Notes under the pieces: model-generated
What the model saw: only the letters and a program-made list of their open reading frames with translations
Database searches by the model: none
Told to the model about the DNA's origin: nothing
Program-made: the position numbers and the translations under genes
Part shown: positions 12,590 to 24,100 of the stretch, in pieces
Layout of the letters: each line of letters starts with the position of its first letter
Position numbering within the stretch: position 1 is the stretch's first letter
Origin: Sabellastarte sp. h YS-2021
Lineage: Eukaryota; Annelida; Polychaeta; Sabellida; Sabellidae
Length of the DNA stretch: 64,000 nucleotides
Reading direction: 5' to 3'
Assembly: GCA_964017235.1 (NCBI GenBank)
Contig: OZ024936.1
Coordinates: forward strand, 10,764,496-10,828,495

Positions 12590-13594
12590 ATGATGAGAAC
12601 AGTATGTGGAGTGGTTCTGTTTGTGGTCCTCTTGATAGCTGTTTTGGACCATGCCCAGGGCTATGGTAGGAAGAAACAGACTGAGGATTGTAACCCTACC
12701 CTTTGGGATGCAACCTATCGAGCATGTCACACTAAACTCTTTGTGAAGCGAGATGTTGCAAATATTGCTGAAGAAGGTGAAGCTGTGTTTTTATATCACT
12801 TTAATTAGCTGCACACTATGTGTTTTACTTTATGGTTGCTCAGACAAAATTATTAAAAAATAAATTAAAAAAATTAAAATTAGAAAAATCAAAAATAAAG
12901 CAAAGGACCATTGCCATATGCATTTCTTTGCATCCTGAAAATGTGTCATGTCATCTGCAAATATAGTACTGACAAATTGGACCTGTTTGTAAAAATGTGT
13001 TACCTGCTAGGCCACAGTGGCAGATTTTTTACAATTGCCAACAAAAAATAAAGAGTAAACAATCAGTCTTTAGTGGGCCACCTGACTGAAATTATAAATT
13101 TGATTTTAAACAATTAAAAAATTCTTATCACTTTTATGTCAGCAGTTCAACAAGAGAAGACACGCATCTTACAACTTGCCCACATCAGTAATGAGGGTCG
13201 TGTGAAGAGGCATAATGACCTGCCAACTTATGTCTACCGCGTCATCCGTGACGATGAAGACCCAAATCAAGGCCTTGTCGCCAAAGATCCCAGTAAGAAT
13301 TACAAGCCATCATTCCACATTTGTCGTGGCAGCACGTATCCCTCTCAGTTTATTTCCACTACCGCTGATATTAATGTTGCTCTAAACTACGCATTAAGAA
13401 CCAACAATCGTGTGGTATCTATCAACCTGAGAGTGGCCAGGATGGCAGGCATTCAGATTGGTGACTACAGAGATGGAGGTGACCTCACCTTTTCGATGGC
13501 TCGTAACTTTGCAAGAAAATCCCAGGAGATCTTGCTGTGGGGTGGTGTGATACCACCTAATGCCATTCAGATTGTGTATGGCCCAAATTGTTAA
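12590..13594 (+). CDS. secreted ADP-ribosyltransferase-like protein, two coding exons
   Basis: Coding exon 1 is 12590-12776 (ATG at 12590 or 12593) and coding exon 2 is 13143-13594, joined in phase 1 by a 366-bp GT-AG intron. The donor is AAG|GTGAAG and the acceptor is a tandem TCAG|CAG (NAGNAG), so the product is about 211-212 residues. The N-terminus is a clear signal peptide: a hydrophobic run VVLFVVLLIAV ending near AQG. Exon 2 has the layout of an ADP-ribosyltransferase fold: Arg in VYRVIRDDEDP, the STT motif in QFISTTAD, and a Glu in SQEILLWGGVIPPNAI. This suggests an R-S-E class enzyme that transfers ADP-ribose from NAD. Four cysteines could form disulfides. An acceptor-like tract before the ATG implies an upstream non-coding exon. 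Such proteins serve as toxins or immune effectors in several animal and microbial groups; the target here is unknown. Signal peptide, splice sites and motifs are seen; enzymatic activity is inferred. Confidence 0.75.
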
Positions 13595-15891
13595 ATAGAA
13601 GACTGGGAATGATAGACATAAATACAAAAATTAAAACTGTACACAATAATGGTCAACAAAAAGGATTGAAACCAGACAAAGTAAAAGTGACACAATATTG
13701 CAAATTAGGTAAACCTAAAATGTACAGATTCTGATAAAATACAAAGTACATTATCTTATAGTTTCTTGAGGTGACACATTTCAAATTTTTGAGCCAGTTC
13801 AGACTTTTAGAGCTATTCAGCATATGTTTACTTTTTTCATGTTTGTTATTAATCATGTAGCTTCATAGTTTCTTAAGGTTGCATATTTCAAATTTTCAGA
13901 CAAATTTAGATTGGTAGAGCTATTAAGATTGTGTATACACTTTGCGTGATGTTGGTTATGATGCAGCTTATGTTAATCAAAATTTCTGTCAAATATTTTT
14001 CGATAATGGAGAATCAAAAATACAAAACAGCGAACACAATTGAAAGGCTGTTATGCTGTATAAAGATTTTCTGAAAAAGACCTTGCCATAAAAAATGTTG
14101 GGGGGTTGGTACCAAATAACATGTATACATTTTTCTGGATATAACTCAAAAACTATAAATTTTATCTAGCTGTAGCTCGGTTGTCCTTAGAATTGTTTTT
14201 CCTTATGTTACATGAATATTTTGTATTTATTGTCCAAATGACCGTACCCCAAGACGCACAAAAACAAGGAAGGAGTGCAGTCATTATCAGTGCAAATCAA
14301 TTAAAAGTGAAAAAAATGAGAACAAAGATCGTCAAAGTGGCATCCTCTTTTTAAATTAAAAACAAATACAACCCAGGATGCATCTGTGGCGAGATTCAGT
14401 ATGTGTTTATAGGCACTACTCATGGGCAACAGTGGTTTTCCAGGCACTAATTGTTTTTTTTTGCATGTAAATAATTATAATACATGAGTCTTGTTTGTTC
14501 TTAAATCAGAAAAGACCAAATAACTGCCACTTGCTTGATTAGTATGAATTCTTCTTGTTCTTAGAACCACAGAGTATGCTTATCGAATGAGAGTAAATAA
14601 GTAAATTTTTAAAAAATTAAACCAAAGTGACTTGTGTGTAAGAAAAACATCATGCGATACATAATTGCAAGATCTGAGATCTTTTTTTGTATCGTCACAA
14701 TTAAAGTCTTCTGTAACTTATCCTACTTACCTGTAAACTGGGCATTTTCATGAAGTCAGACGTGCATCAATGTCAATGCCAGGTTGTGTTTGAATAAGTT
14801 GTCACAATACCTTCTAAGGGATTGGCATCACATTCAATGAAAACACTGTTGAAAACTTCCAAGCAAAAGACATCAATTCAATTCAGAAACACTCCTGAAA
14901 TCATAATGTCAACATGTATGGTGGCTACAACTGAAATGGATTTTCTTCAAGGTCCAACATTCAGTAGGCAACTGTTGATGCCATCCGGCATCAAAGCAAT
15001 GTTCAATTTGTATGAGGGTTTAAACGCTAATATATTTAACAACATCTGCAAATGCATCTGCATGTATAACTAATGATATGCTGATGAAATGCAAACCTCA
15101 TTATGATGTTTTTCCTGACATTTTTCCCTGCACAAATCATTGATTTATAATTGAAATTAAGATTTTGGTGAACTGTGTGTGAATTTAAAGATACAGAAAC
15201 AGACCCTACGTACGGCATATAACATGTCCAAAGTAGGCACTGATAAATATCTTAAATTTTAACAGTGCAATTCAATTAGTAAGGTCTAAATCCTACGATT
15301 TGGTTGGCTAGTGGTTTAGAATAGATGGGCGGAATGTATTTTTGATTTATTTACATAGGTTATGGTATTAAAACCGTGACACTTTTTCCTCACATTTCAA
15401 ATAAGTGTTTTCTCAACTTACTGCATTTGATTTATTCCATTTTGTGTGTGTTTTTATATTATAGGTATACAAAGTCTTCTAAATACGTGCCAGCCACAAA
15501 ACATCACTGTATTATGTCTATATTTTCCCAGGGACCTTATTTTCATCTAATTCTGCCCTCGATCTACAAAAATCCGGTTTTACCAAAACTGAAAGTGTAA
15601 GGAATGTCTTTATGGTTCTCTTACATGTGACGAATTCGCCAAAATTGTTTCATTTCAAAAATAAGCTCTGTAAGTTTTCCTTTGTTTGATTATTTTGAGA
15701 CTATAATTTTGAAGTGTTTGGTTGACAAGAGCTTTGTATATTATGCCTTATTGTAGTTTTACATTTTATCTTTATTATCTATCAGCTTTTCTCAATCTGC
15801 ACCACTTGAAAAAGTTTATTTGAAAAAGAAACATTTCTGCAATGAGGAATAATAAGTGTTATTTTTCAGAATTTCTATACTTTTGTGTGGT
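13595..15891. other. non-coding stretch, 3' side of the ART-like gene
   Basis: It presumably begins with the 3' untranslated region, but no clear AATAAA was found close to the stop. Two related blocks, at 13750-13860 and 13862-13935 (both with TAGTTTCTTRAGGT...CATTTCAAATTTT), form a short tandem duplication. The block at 15540-15670 is the partner of the dispersed repeat at 3150-3290. No open frame here resembles a known family. Confidence 0.45.
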
Positions 15892-16176
15892 TGCATTTGG
15901 GTGCAACCGGACTCCTTCCTGGACATTTGCTTCATACCTTAAAAATTTCTATTCTATCAAATGGTTTCATATGTTACCTGTTCTCTCATTGGTTGTAGTG
16001 GGCTGACCACTGAAACTGACCAGTACCTCGTCCATTTCAAATCTGGTGGCCAGAGGGGGAATATCATTTTGCACACAGCAACAACAGCACCACATTCATA
16101 GCACGTGGTTGTGTTTTTCTTTTACATTTATATTGCATACTGTTTTAGTATTTTAGTATTTTAATACTTATATGGT
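15892..16176 (+). repeat. left arm of fold-back element, outer segment
   Basis: Read forward, it matches the reverse complement of 37583-37871 almost base for base, starting at TGCATTTGGGTGCAACCGG and ending at AATACTTATATGGT. It corresponds to the leader upstream of gag. Its continuation was displaced to 35019 by the Ngaro-like insertion. Confidence 0.88.
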
Positions 16177-16223
16177 CAGTTGAGGGAGACCAAATAGATA
16201 AGACAGAATTAAAATTATAATAT

Positions 16224-16422
16224 TGAAGTGAAGCTGCCGGGTAGTTTCGAATGGAAGTCCGTTCGCCTACCGTTTGAGTTTTAGCATCTCCCCACTGGAA
16301 GTGAAGAACAGGAAATGAACTAAGCACATTCAGTTATCTGTGCATATCCAAAGAGAAAGGACCTGAAAAGGAAATCCAACTACATCATTACAGATAACTA
16401 CTGGTGAGTCTGGTATTTTACA
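16224..16422 (+). repeat. 5' LTR of the Gypsy element
   Basis: The LTR starts TGAAGTGAAGCTGCC and ends TATTTTACA, matching 28413-28611. The TG...CA ends are typical. It contains a strong splice-donor-like CTG|GTGAGT at 16404-16409 close to its end. The right boundary could extend up to three bases further, because ATA follows in both copies. Confidence 0.92.
16404..16409 (+). promoter_or_regulatory. candidate 5' splice site near the LTR end
   Basis: GTGAGT, preceded by ACTACTG, fits the U1-binding consensus well. Located near the end of the 5' LTR, it would lie in the leader of the genomic RNA if transcription starts upstream in the LTR. Paired with the acceptor at 25371 it would give a short RNA for ORF3. 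Function is inferred. Confidence 0.4.
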
Positions 16423-16426
16423 ATAC

Positions 16427-16441
16427 TGGTACCAGAAGTGT
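16427..16441 (+). promoter_or_regulatory. primer-binding-site-like sequence
   Basis: TGGTACCAGAAGTGTG begins 2-4 bases after the LTR. A TGG start is required to pair with the CCA tail of a tRNA primer, and TGGTANCAGA resembles the 3' end complement of initiator tRNA. The exact primer is not determined. Confidence 0.55.
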
Positions 16442-18003
16442 GTGATTTTATCACCCACTACATTCTGGTATTGGTTTTGTAGGTATTTCTGTTTATTTGT
16501 GATGAATCTTTAATTTTCGTTCACCACGTGAATTTGAACTTTGTTTGAATTTGCTTGGTGTTTTGTGGTGAATAAAACAGGTATTTCTTCGATTCATTGA
16601 TATTTTTACTTTGTTTATGTATAATATGTTGTAATTTAGTGTTTTGAAATTCACCTATCGGCAATTCTTAGCGTGAATTATCGGCAAATTTTAGCGTGAA
16701 TTTTCGTTTTTGTAGTGTGTTAATCGGCGATCTTAGCGTGATTTCCGGTAAACTTCTATAAAATATACACTATTTTACTTCATATTTGTAGGTATTTTGT
16801 TTTAAATTATTGTCACAAATATATTTGCTTTATAACAGTGTACGATTTCGGTACATTGATTTTGTAAATCTCATATTTGTGTGTGTGTGGCAGTATAAAT
16901 TTCTTTTTTCTACTGCTCTTTATTGCTTTTCTTGTATTATTTGTCATTTCATCGATTTGGTTGTCAGTTGTTTGTTACAACTCTGTGAGTGTATCGATCG
17001 ATTGGGTACTTTTTGTTTGCAAATAATTGGTCGGTCGTCGGCACCGTTATTTGGTAAATAAAATACCTGTATTGTTCCACACAACTGTATTTTTCCAAAG
17101 CAAAGTAGTGTTATTGGTACTGTGTATGTAGTACATTTTTTCTAGTGTGTGCATAGTACTTATTTTGAGGAAATTTGAAGTAAATATAGTATTTTTGACA
17201 GTAATTGTAGTAAAATATTTGTCTTTATAGTAAATTAGTAGCACATTTGCAAGTAAATTAAATTTTCTCTTGTAGAATTTTGTGGTAATTTTCTAGTGAT
17301 TTGAATTAAATTTTGAATAGTATTCTGAATATTATTTTAAATTATTTTTATATTGAACTTTGAAAGAAATTGCCCTTACTAACAGTAATTAAGACCCATT
17401 ATTTTTCATTTATGTGCATGATTTTATGTATTAGTTAAAAGTTGTAATAAAATTTTTATTGCGAAGATTTTTCAATAGGGGGAAAAAAACCTTTTTTATT
17501 GCATTACAATAAAGTAATTTTTTATTGCGTAAAAATTTATTTAACCTTGTTTAAAATTTATTGAGTTTCAATAACAAAATTAAATCCAGTCTGAATTACT
17601 TGTAGTGTAAATTGTATATTATTTATTTTTGGGACAAAAAATTAAGCTAGAGCATTTTCAGTAAATGTGAAAATTTTTGAACAGTATTTCAAATTTTCTT
17701 CATTTCATTTGTACCTTTTGTGATTTTTGCTAAATAACTTTTGCTTTGTCTTGCAAGTTATTTATTGTACTTTGACCTATATCTTTGCATTGTCGTGCAG
17801 ATTGGTTTTGATTTAATTCGGTTTAACTTTGCTCCGCCTTGCAAGTTAGATTATCGGATTTGTGTGTTATTTGTGTACAATTTCATTAATTGACTTGGCA
17901 TTGTTTTGCTAGTTGGTTATTGAATTTACAGTGTTTGTCAGTTTGTCGTTTGTCAGGTTTTTTGTTGGTTGAATTGAGTAAATTCACTTGAAAAAAACTG
18001 GAA
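16442..18003 (+). other. untranslated leader of the Gypsy element
   Basis: About 1.56 kb of AT-rich sequence with no open frame of note separates the primer-binding site from gag. It would hold packaging and translation-control signals, but none is recognisable by eye. Scattered upstream ATGs argue for a re-initiation, IRES or splicing route to the gag ATG at 18004. Confidence 0.6.
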
Positions 18004-21000
18004 ATGGCTACCGGTGGAAAAAAACCAGTCCACATTGCAGATGTAACCAAGGCTGATTTATTGTCCATAAAAAGCATTGGTGAAGCAAAGGCAGACAGGA
18101 TATTGAACCTGAGGGAAGAAAATGGTGGTACGCTGACCTTGCATGACCTTCAGAAGTCAAAAGTAGTCAGCAATTCGGTGATCAAGAAACTCCAACACTC
18201 AGGTTTCATCATATTCAGTGACAAAAATGTGTCGCCTGATAACAAGGTTTGCTCCAGTCAGGAACATCTTGTAGTTCAGGTTGGCGCGGAAGATTCCCGT
18301 GAGGTGGAGGAGATGGACGATGAAGATTTGGATGACCAGTATGCTTTCCCTGACAAAGAATCTTTGCATTTGTCGGGAACATCAACTGATCAGCAGAAGT
18401 TGCAGTCGCCAAAAGTAGAGTTGTCGGGCTCATCCTATCAGGTTTTTCCCAGTCAGGGAACTGCAGGACTTGAACCCGAGACTTCGGACTCTATTCCAAT
18501 ACTTACTGGAAAGCCAGGACTTGATGATATTTGGTCAGTTCTGATCGCAATCAAGGGAAACACATCGAAAACAGAGAACACTGTGAAGAAACTGGAATCT
18601 ACCCAGGTTGAAACCAGCAATAAAGTGACAAAGTTGTTCCGCACAGTGGAAGAATTGAACCATTCAGTTCATTCAACCCGTACGGCTCAACTTGAGCTTA
18701 AGTCCAGAGTAGATGGCTTGGATCAAAGAGTGACTGATGTCGAGGCAAAACATCAACAACTTGACAGAGTGGAAAGTGACACCACAATGTTGAAGAGTGA
18801 TGTGTCCGGTTTGACGTCTTCTCAGCAGGAAGTTATGTTCAACTGCTATAGGGATGTCTCGAACCTTAGTCAGCAGTTACAGTCCAAGATGCAAGAAACA
18901 AAGTCTAGGTTTTCAAGACTTGATTCTCGCTTGGATCGACAAGTTGAAGAGTACGACCAGCAGAAAACTGAGTTTTCTTCCTTGAAGTCCAGGGTGACAC
19001 AACATCAAGTGATGTTGGACCGGGAACTGGAGTCGGTCAAAGAAACTCAGAGATCCCAAGAGGAAGCGATAACTTCTCTCCAACAACTTGAGATTGCTGA
19101 AAACCAACGTCAACAGGAAGTCTCTTTGCTGCATCAAGATCTAGATGGTCTAGCTCAACAGGTGCAGGTTGTCAAAGAGGAAGTGCAGAATCTTAAGCAT
19201 GCTCCCTGTGACCACAACCCTTCGATCAGTAAACATCGAACTGGTGTGGAGCAGGATGTAGCTTTTCAAGCTTTACAGAAGGACTTGGAAAATTCCTTTA
19301 CAGAGTTATCCAAGCTTGTGACCGAGAACGAAGCTGCATTACAGAAGCATGAACAGATTTTAGTCCAGCAAAAGCAACAACTGGAAGGTGTGGCTGATGA
19401 GAATTGTCTTGATGACATTGAAAAAGCTTTCGAGCGAAATGTCAATGTCCAGACCAAGATATTTGAAGCCAAGCGTAAGCCTACATTGGAGAAAGTGAAC
19501 CGCCAGCTCAGAACCATGCGAGATACATTTAATTTGGAATATGAGCTTCCGTCCAATTTACCAGGTCTTCAGTGGACAGGATTGGACTTGAGGCCAGTTT
19601 CAGAGTTTAATTACCCAGGGTCTTCAGAAGAACAAACTATTGCGAAGGTTCCTCAGAAGCAGGTCAGGATGTCTCAGCCATTGTATACTCCTGTACCTAG
19701 CTATCTTAGGACAACTAGTAGATGTTCAACACCAAGGATTGAAGATCAGGATGAGTGTATTCAGCGTGTATCAGCTGCTATTCGTGAAAAAAGCCCAAAC
19801 GGGGTTTACAACAACAAGACACCACGTGTCAGTGTAGTCAGTCAGGTGAATGACAATGTCCATGTCTCATCTGACAGCTCTGAAGATGAAGTTCAGAAGA
19901 AAACCGTGACCCATAAAGACAAGACGAAGAGCAAGATTCACGTACCAAAGCTGTCCTTTGAAGGTGAACATTGGAATGTATACATTTCTCAGTTTGAGCT
20001 TGTGGCTAAGACCTTAGCCTGGACTGAGTCTGAGAAGATCCATAACTTTGCCATGTCCCTGAAGAAAGGAGCAGCAGAGTATTATGGAATCCTGCCAAAC
20101 CGTAAAGAAACGGACTTTGATTGGCTGAAGAAGAGATTCCAGGATCACTTTGGGAAGACAGAATCCCCTGCCGCCTTCAGATGGGAACTTTTACAAACTG
20201 AACAGCGTGAGGATGAAAATCTTGAAAAGTACTTGGCCAGAATGCAAGGAATGATAGTCTCCCTATTCCCAGATGAGCAGAAACAAGAGGCATGCAGTCC
20301 ATTTTTCGTGGATGCTTTCATGAAGGGCTGCCGTGACAAAGCAGCAGTGCTTGCAGCTGCTGGTAAACATCCCACCACCCTTGAAGATGCTTATAAATTT
20401 GTTCAGGATGCTATGCAACTACACAAAGCTATCCTTGGGAAGAAGGCTTCTGTGAGGAGTGTCAAATATGTTGAGTCTGACTCGTCAAGTCCCTCAACTG
20501 ATTCTGATACTTCTACCACATCAGAGGAAACTGTGGCTAAGACATTACAAGCCCGGGGCCATGCATCTAGAAGAGATGGTCGTCACCACAAGAAGTTTCA
20601 CAAGGTCATCTCGGGTCTACACAAAGTGTTGAAAGAAAATAAGAAGAGACAGGATGTACTGAGATGCTATAACTGTGGTGAACCAGGACATTTTGCACAA
20701 AATTGTCCCAGGAGGCGATATGATGGTTACGACAGAAAACAATGGTCATCAACCAGGAGCGATCAACTCAACTGGAGAGATCATCAGGGTTATGACCCAA
20801 CATGGAACTTACCTGGTTATCAGCATAATGGTCCCAGACGTGATAGGTACACACCACCGGGTACCCCTGAAAGGTTTCCTTCATCCAGTCAAGGATATCA
20901 GAGGAATATCTATGGCAGTCCCCGTTCTGGACAGTACCATCCATCACAAAACAGAGACTACAGAAGAAGTCCACAGCGGAGTGATGATTCAAACTGGAGG

Positions 21001-21159
21001 ACCAGCCCAAGAAGGGATAACCAATGCTACCATAGTCCACCACCACCACCTAGGACTACACAGGGTTTTAAAGGTAGTTCTGACTCCACCATGCGACCTA
21101 GCTCCATGGGTGAGAAGTCCAACGTAACCTTTTCTGACTCTGTAAAGTCTTTAAACTAA
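18004..21159 (+). CDS. gag: Gag polyprotein with N-terminal HhH-like domain, coiled coil, capsid and CCHC knuckle
   Basis: This is an intact frame of 1051 residues, far longer than typical Gypsy Gag. Residues about 9-75 resemble a ComEA-type helix-hairpin-helix unit (ADVTKADLLSIKSIGEAKA, then ILNLREENGG), a DNA-binding fold unusual in Gag. Residues about 150-475 are heptad-rich and Gln/Glu/Lys-rich, a long predicted coiled coil. Residues about 645-800 match retrotransposon Gag capsid (PKLSFEGEHWNVYISQFEL onwards). A zinc knuckle CX2CX4HX4C lies at C888, C891, H896, C901. The tail is basic and Arg/Ser/Pro/Tyr-rich, suited to RNA binding. Gag assembles the cytoplasmic particle around the genomic RNA. 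The frame ends in TCT TTA AAC TAA, which forms the frameshift site into pol. The ATG at 18004 is the first in frame, preceded by GAAA. Confidence 0.9.
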   Translation: MATGGKKPVHIADVTKADLLSIKSIGEAKADRILNLREENGGTLTLHDLQKSKVVSNSVIKKLQHSGFIIFSDKNVSPDNKVCSSQEHLVVQVGAEDSREVEEMDDEDLDDQYAFPDKESLHLSGTSTDQQKLQSPKVELSGSSYQVFPSQGTAGLEPETSDSIPILTGKPGLDDIWSVLIAIKGNTSKTENTVKKLESTQVETSNKVTKLFRTVEELNHSVHSTRTAQLELKSRVDGLDQRVTDVEAKHQQLDRVESDTTMLKSDVSGLTSSQQEVMFNCYRDVSNLSQQLQSKMQETKSRFSRLDSRLDRQVEEYDQQKTEFSSLKSRVTQHQVMLDRELESVKETQRSQEEAITSLQQLEIAENQRQQEVSLLHQDLDGLAQQVQVVKEEVQNLKHAPCDHNPSISKHRTGVEQDVAFQALQKDLENSFTELSKLVTENEAALQKHEQILVQQKQQLEGVADENCLDDIEKAFERNVNVQTKIFEAKRKPTLEKVNRQLRTMRDTFNLEYELPSNLPGLQWTGLDLRPVSEFNYPGSSEEQTIAKVPQKQVRMSQPLYTPVPSYLRTTSRCSTPRIEDQDECIQRVSAAIREKSPNGVYNNKTPRVSVVSQVNDNVHVSSDSSEDEVQKKTVTHKDKTKSKIHVPKLSFEGEHWNVYISQFELVAKTLAWTESEKIHNFAMSLKKGAAEYYGILPNRKETDFDWLKKRFQDHFGKTESPAAFRWELLQTEQREDENLEKYLARMQGMIVSLFPDEQKQEACSPFFVDAFMKGCRDKAAVLAAAGKHPTTLEDAYKFVQDAMQLHKAILGKKASVRSVKYVESDSSSPSTDSDTSTTSEETVAKTLQARGHASRRDGRHHKKFHKVISGLHKVLKENKKRQDVLRCYNCGEPGHFAQNCPRRRYDGYDRKQWSSTRSDQLNWRDHQGYDPTWNLPGYQHNGPRRDRYTPPGTPERFPSSSQGYQRNIYGSPRSGQYHPSQNRDYRRSPQRSDDSNWRTSPRRDNQCYHSPPPPPRTTQGFKGSSDSTMRPSSMGEKSNVTFSDSVKSLN

Positions 21160-24100
21160 CAGGGAGGGGTAATTCACCCATTGCCCCGACCCTCAACATG
21201 AATAATTGGGTGAATCACAAGACATGTAAGAGAGTTTGGTGTAGAAAAACACTAGAAAGTAACAAGGATAACCTTAGCGCTGTAGTAGATTGCACTGTTC
21301 AGGGTGTTAAAACCAAAGCACTACTAGATACCGGCGCTCAGATTTCCTTGATGAGTAGTAAACTGTATGAACAGATTGAAAACAAACCTGATTTAAAGGG
21401 AATGCTTAAATTGGAAGGAATTATTCAAGATGTGAAAATTGATGCAAAACTGTTCGAAGGAGTAACAGTCTCTTTCAGTGAGTCGCAATCATTCACATGG
21501 AAATTCTATGTAGCTAATATAGCTGAACCTTTAATTATTGGTTTAGATTTTCTTTGTCATTTCAAAGCTGTTTTGAATTTGGATAAAGGTACTCTCATGT
21601 TGAATAGGTATTCACTGAGGTTGAATCAATTCAAAACTAGCGAGGGGAATCAATACTCTTGTGTCCCAGTTATTGCCCATGAAAAATTATACCTACCACC
21701 TAGCAGTGTTTTAAGAACTAGTGCTCGGTTAGCAAAAACTTTGTCCGGTGAAATAGTTGTTTCACCATCCGGTAAAAACAAAGGTGTTATTCTACCCAAC
21801 ACTATTGTTCAAGCTGCAGAGATGATCCCACTCCAATTAGTCAATGACACAAATGTTCCAATCCTAATTCATGTTGGTCATGTGTTAGGATATGCGACGG
21901 AATGTGATGTTGTCCTGACTGAAAATTCCAAGAAGATCAACACTAGCAGTCTTGAAAAACATTCTAGCGATCTTGAGAAACCTTCTACCAGTCTTGAACT
22001 TCATACTAGTCTTCCAGATCATCTTGAAGGATTGTTCCAGCGTTCCAAGAAGTTCTTGAATGAAGAGGAAGCAACCATCTTGAGATCTTTACTACTGAAG
22101 TATCAGGATATATTTTCCAAGGGGAGTCATGATATAGGATGTTTCAAGGAAATCAAACACACCATAGACACTGGTACAGAACGTCCAGTCAAACATCCTA
22201 TGCGGCGTACACCTATGGGCTTTGAAGGTGAAGAAGAGGAGAACCTGAAGCAGATGTTGGATATCGGGGTGATCTCAGAGTCTTCCTCAGACTGGGCCTC
22301 TGCACCAGTTCTTGTGAGGAAGAGAGATGGCTCTGTCCGATACTGTGTGGATTACCGTTCCTTGAATGCCAAAACAGTCAAAGACTTATTTCCATTACCA
22401 TCCATATCACAATGTTTGGATCAGCTATCTGGTAATAGATACTTTTCCACACTTGATATGGCGAGTGGTTATTGGCAAATAGAAATTGATGAAAAAGATC
22501 AGCACAAAACAGCCTTTATTACTAAGTACGGCCTATTTGAACACAAACGGATGGCGTTTGGGCTTTGTAATGCTCCCGCCACATTCCAAAGAGTGATTCA
22601 ATTTGTCCTAAGAGGGTTAACATGGACCAAAACATTGGCATACATTGACGATGTGATTGTCTTAGGCAAAGACTTCACAGATCATGTTGCTAACCTTGAG
22701 TTGACATTTCAAAGGTTTCGTCAGCACAATCTGAAACTTAAGCCCAAAAAGTGTAGTCTGTTCCATACTGAAACTACATTTTTAGGACATGTGGTTAGTT
22801 TTGAAGGGGTTGCTGTGAATCCAGACAACATTACCAAAGTAAAGAAATGGCCAATTCCACAGTCCGTGAAGGATGTAGAGAAATTCCTAGGATTTGTGAA
22901 TTACCATCGTGATCATATCCAGGATTACGCAGGTCTTACTTCCATACTTTACAAACTGACGGGAAGTAAAGCAACTTTTGAATGGCAGGAGAGTCACCAA
23001 GAAGCATTTGACGCTGTCAAGGAGAAGTTGGTCATTGCGCCCATTTTGGCTTATCCGAATGCAACAGACATTTTCATTCTGGATACGGATGCTTCAGGAA
23101 CAGCAATAGGTGCTGTGCTATCACAACTGCAAGATGGTGATGAAAAAGTTGATTAGCTACAGAAGTTATGTTCTGACCACAGAACAACGCAAATATTGTG
23201 TGACCAGAAGAGAGCTCCTAGCTGTAATCAGATTCACAAGACAGTTCACTATCACTATCTTTTAGGCCGAAAATTCTACCTGAGGACAGACCACAATAGC
23301 CTAACTTGGCTTCTTCGTTTCAAGTACATAGAGAGTCAACTAGCCAGATGGTTAGAAGAACTGAGTCAATTCGACATGACCGTCCAACATCGACCTGGAA
23401 ACAGACATGGAAACGCTGATGGATTGTCCAGAATCCCAGAAGAAACAAGTTTCTGCAACTGTTACCAAGCTGGTGTTGACCTGGCAGATTTACCTTGTCA
23501 AGGTTGTAAATTCTGTACCAGGGCCCATCAGCAGTGGTCTAGGTTTGAATCTGATGTCGATGATGTCGTTCCTCTAGCCGTTAGAACAGCTTCTGTCTCG
23601 CCAGATGAGCCAGATGTCCAGTGGATTCTCTCTTATACAGAAGAAGAGTTGTCAAAACTTCAGCAGAATGATCCTTGTTTGAAAAAACTAATTGTTTGGC
23701 TGCAAACTGACATAACCCCTAGTCAAAGGGAGTTGTCCTTATGCAGCCCAGCAGTTAAGTATTTCTACCTCAATAGAAGTCGTTTAAGTTACCAAAACAA
23801 CTTATTATGGTACTCCTGGAAGAATGTCCTTGGGGAAAAACAATTATTAGTAGTTTCAGAAAGCCTGAAACAGGAAGTTTTATCCATTAATCATGATATA
23901 CCATTAACTGGACACATGGGTATCGCAAAGACGCTCTTGCGTATCCGAAAGTCTTTTATTTGGTATAAGATGTCCAGGGATGTTGAACTTTTCGTGAAAT
24001 CCTGTCAGGTGTGCAACAGGAGTAAAAAAGCCAAAACCAAAGCCAAAGCAGGACTTGGACAGTACCACGTAGGATCTCCATTAGAACGTGTGCATGTGGA

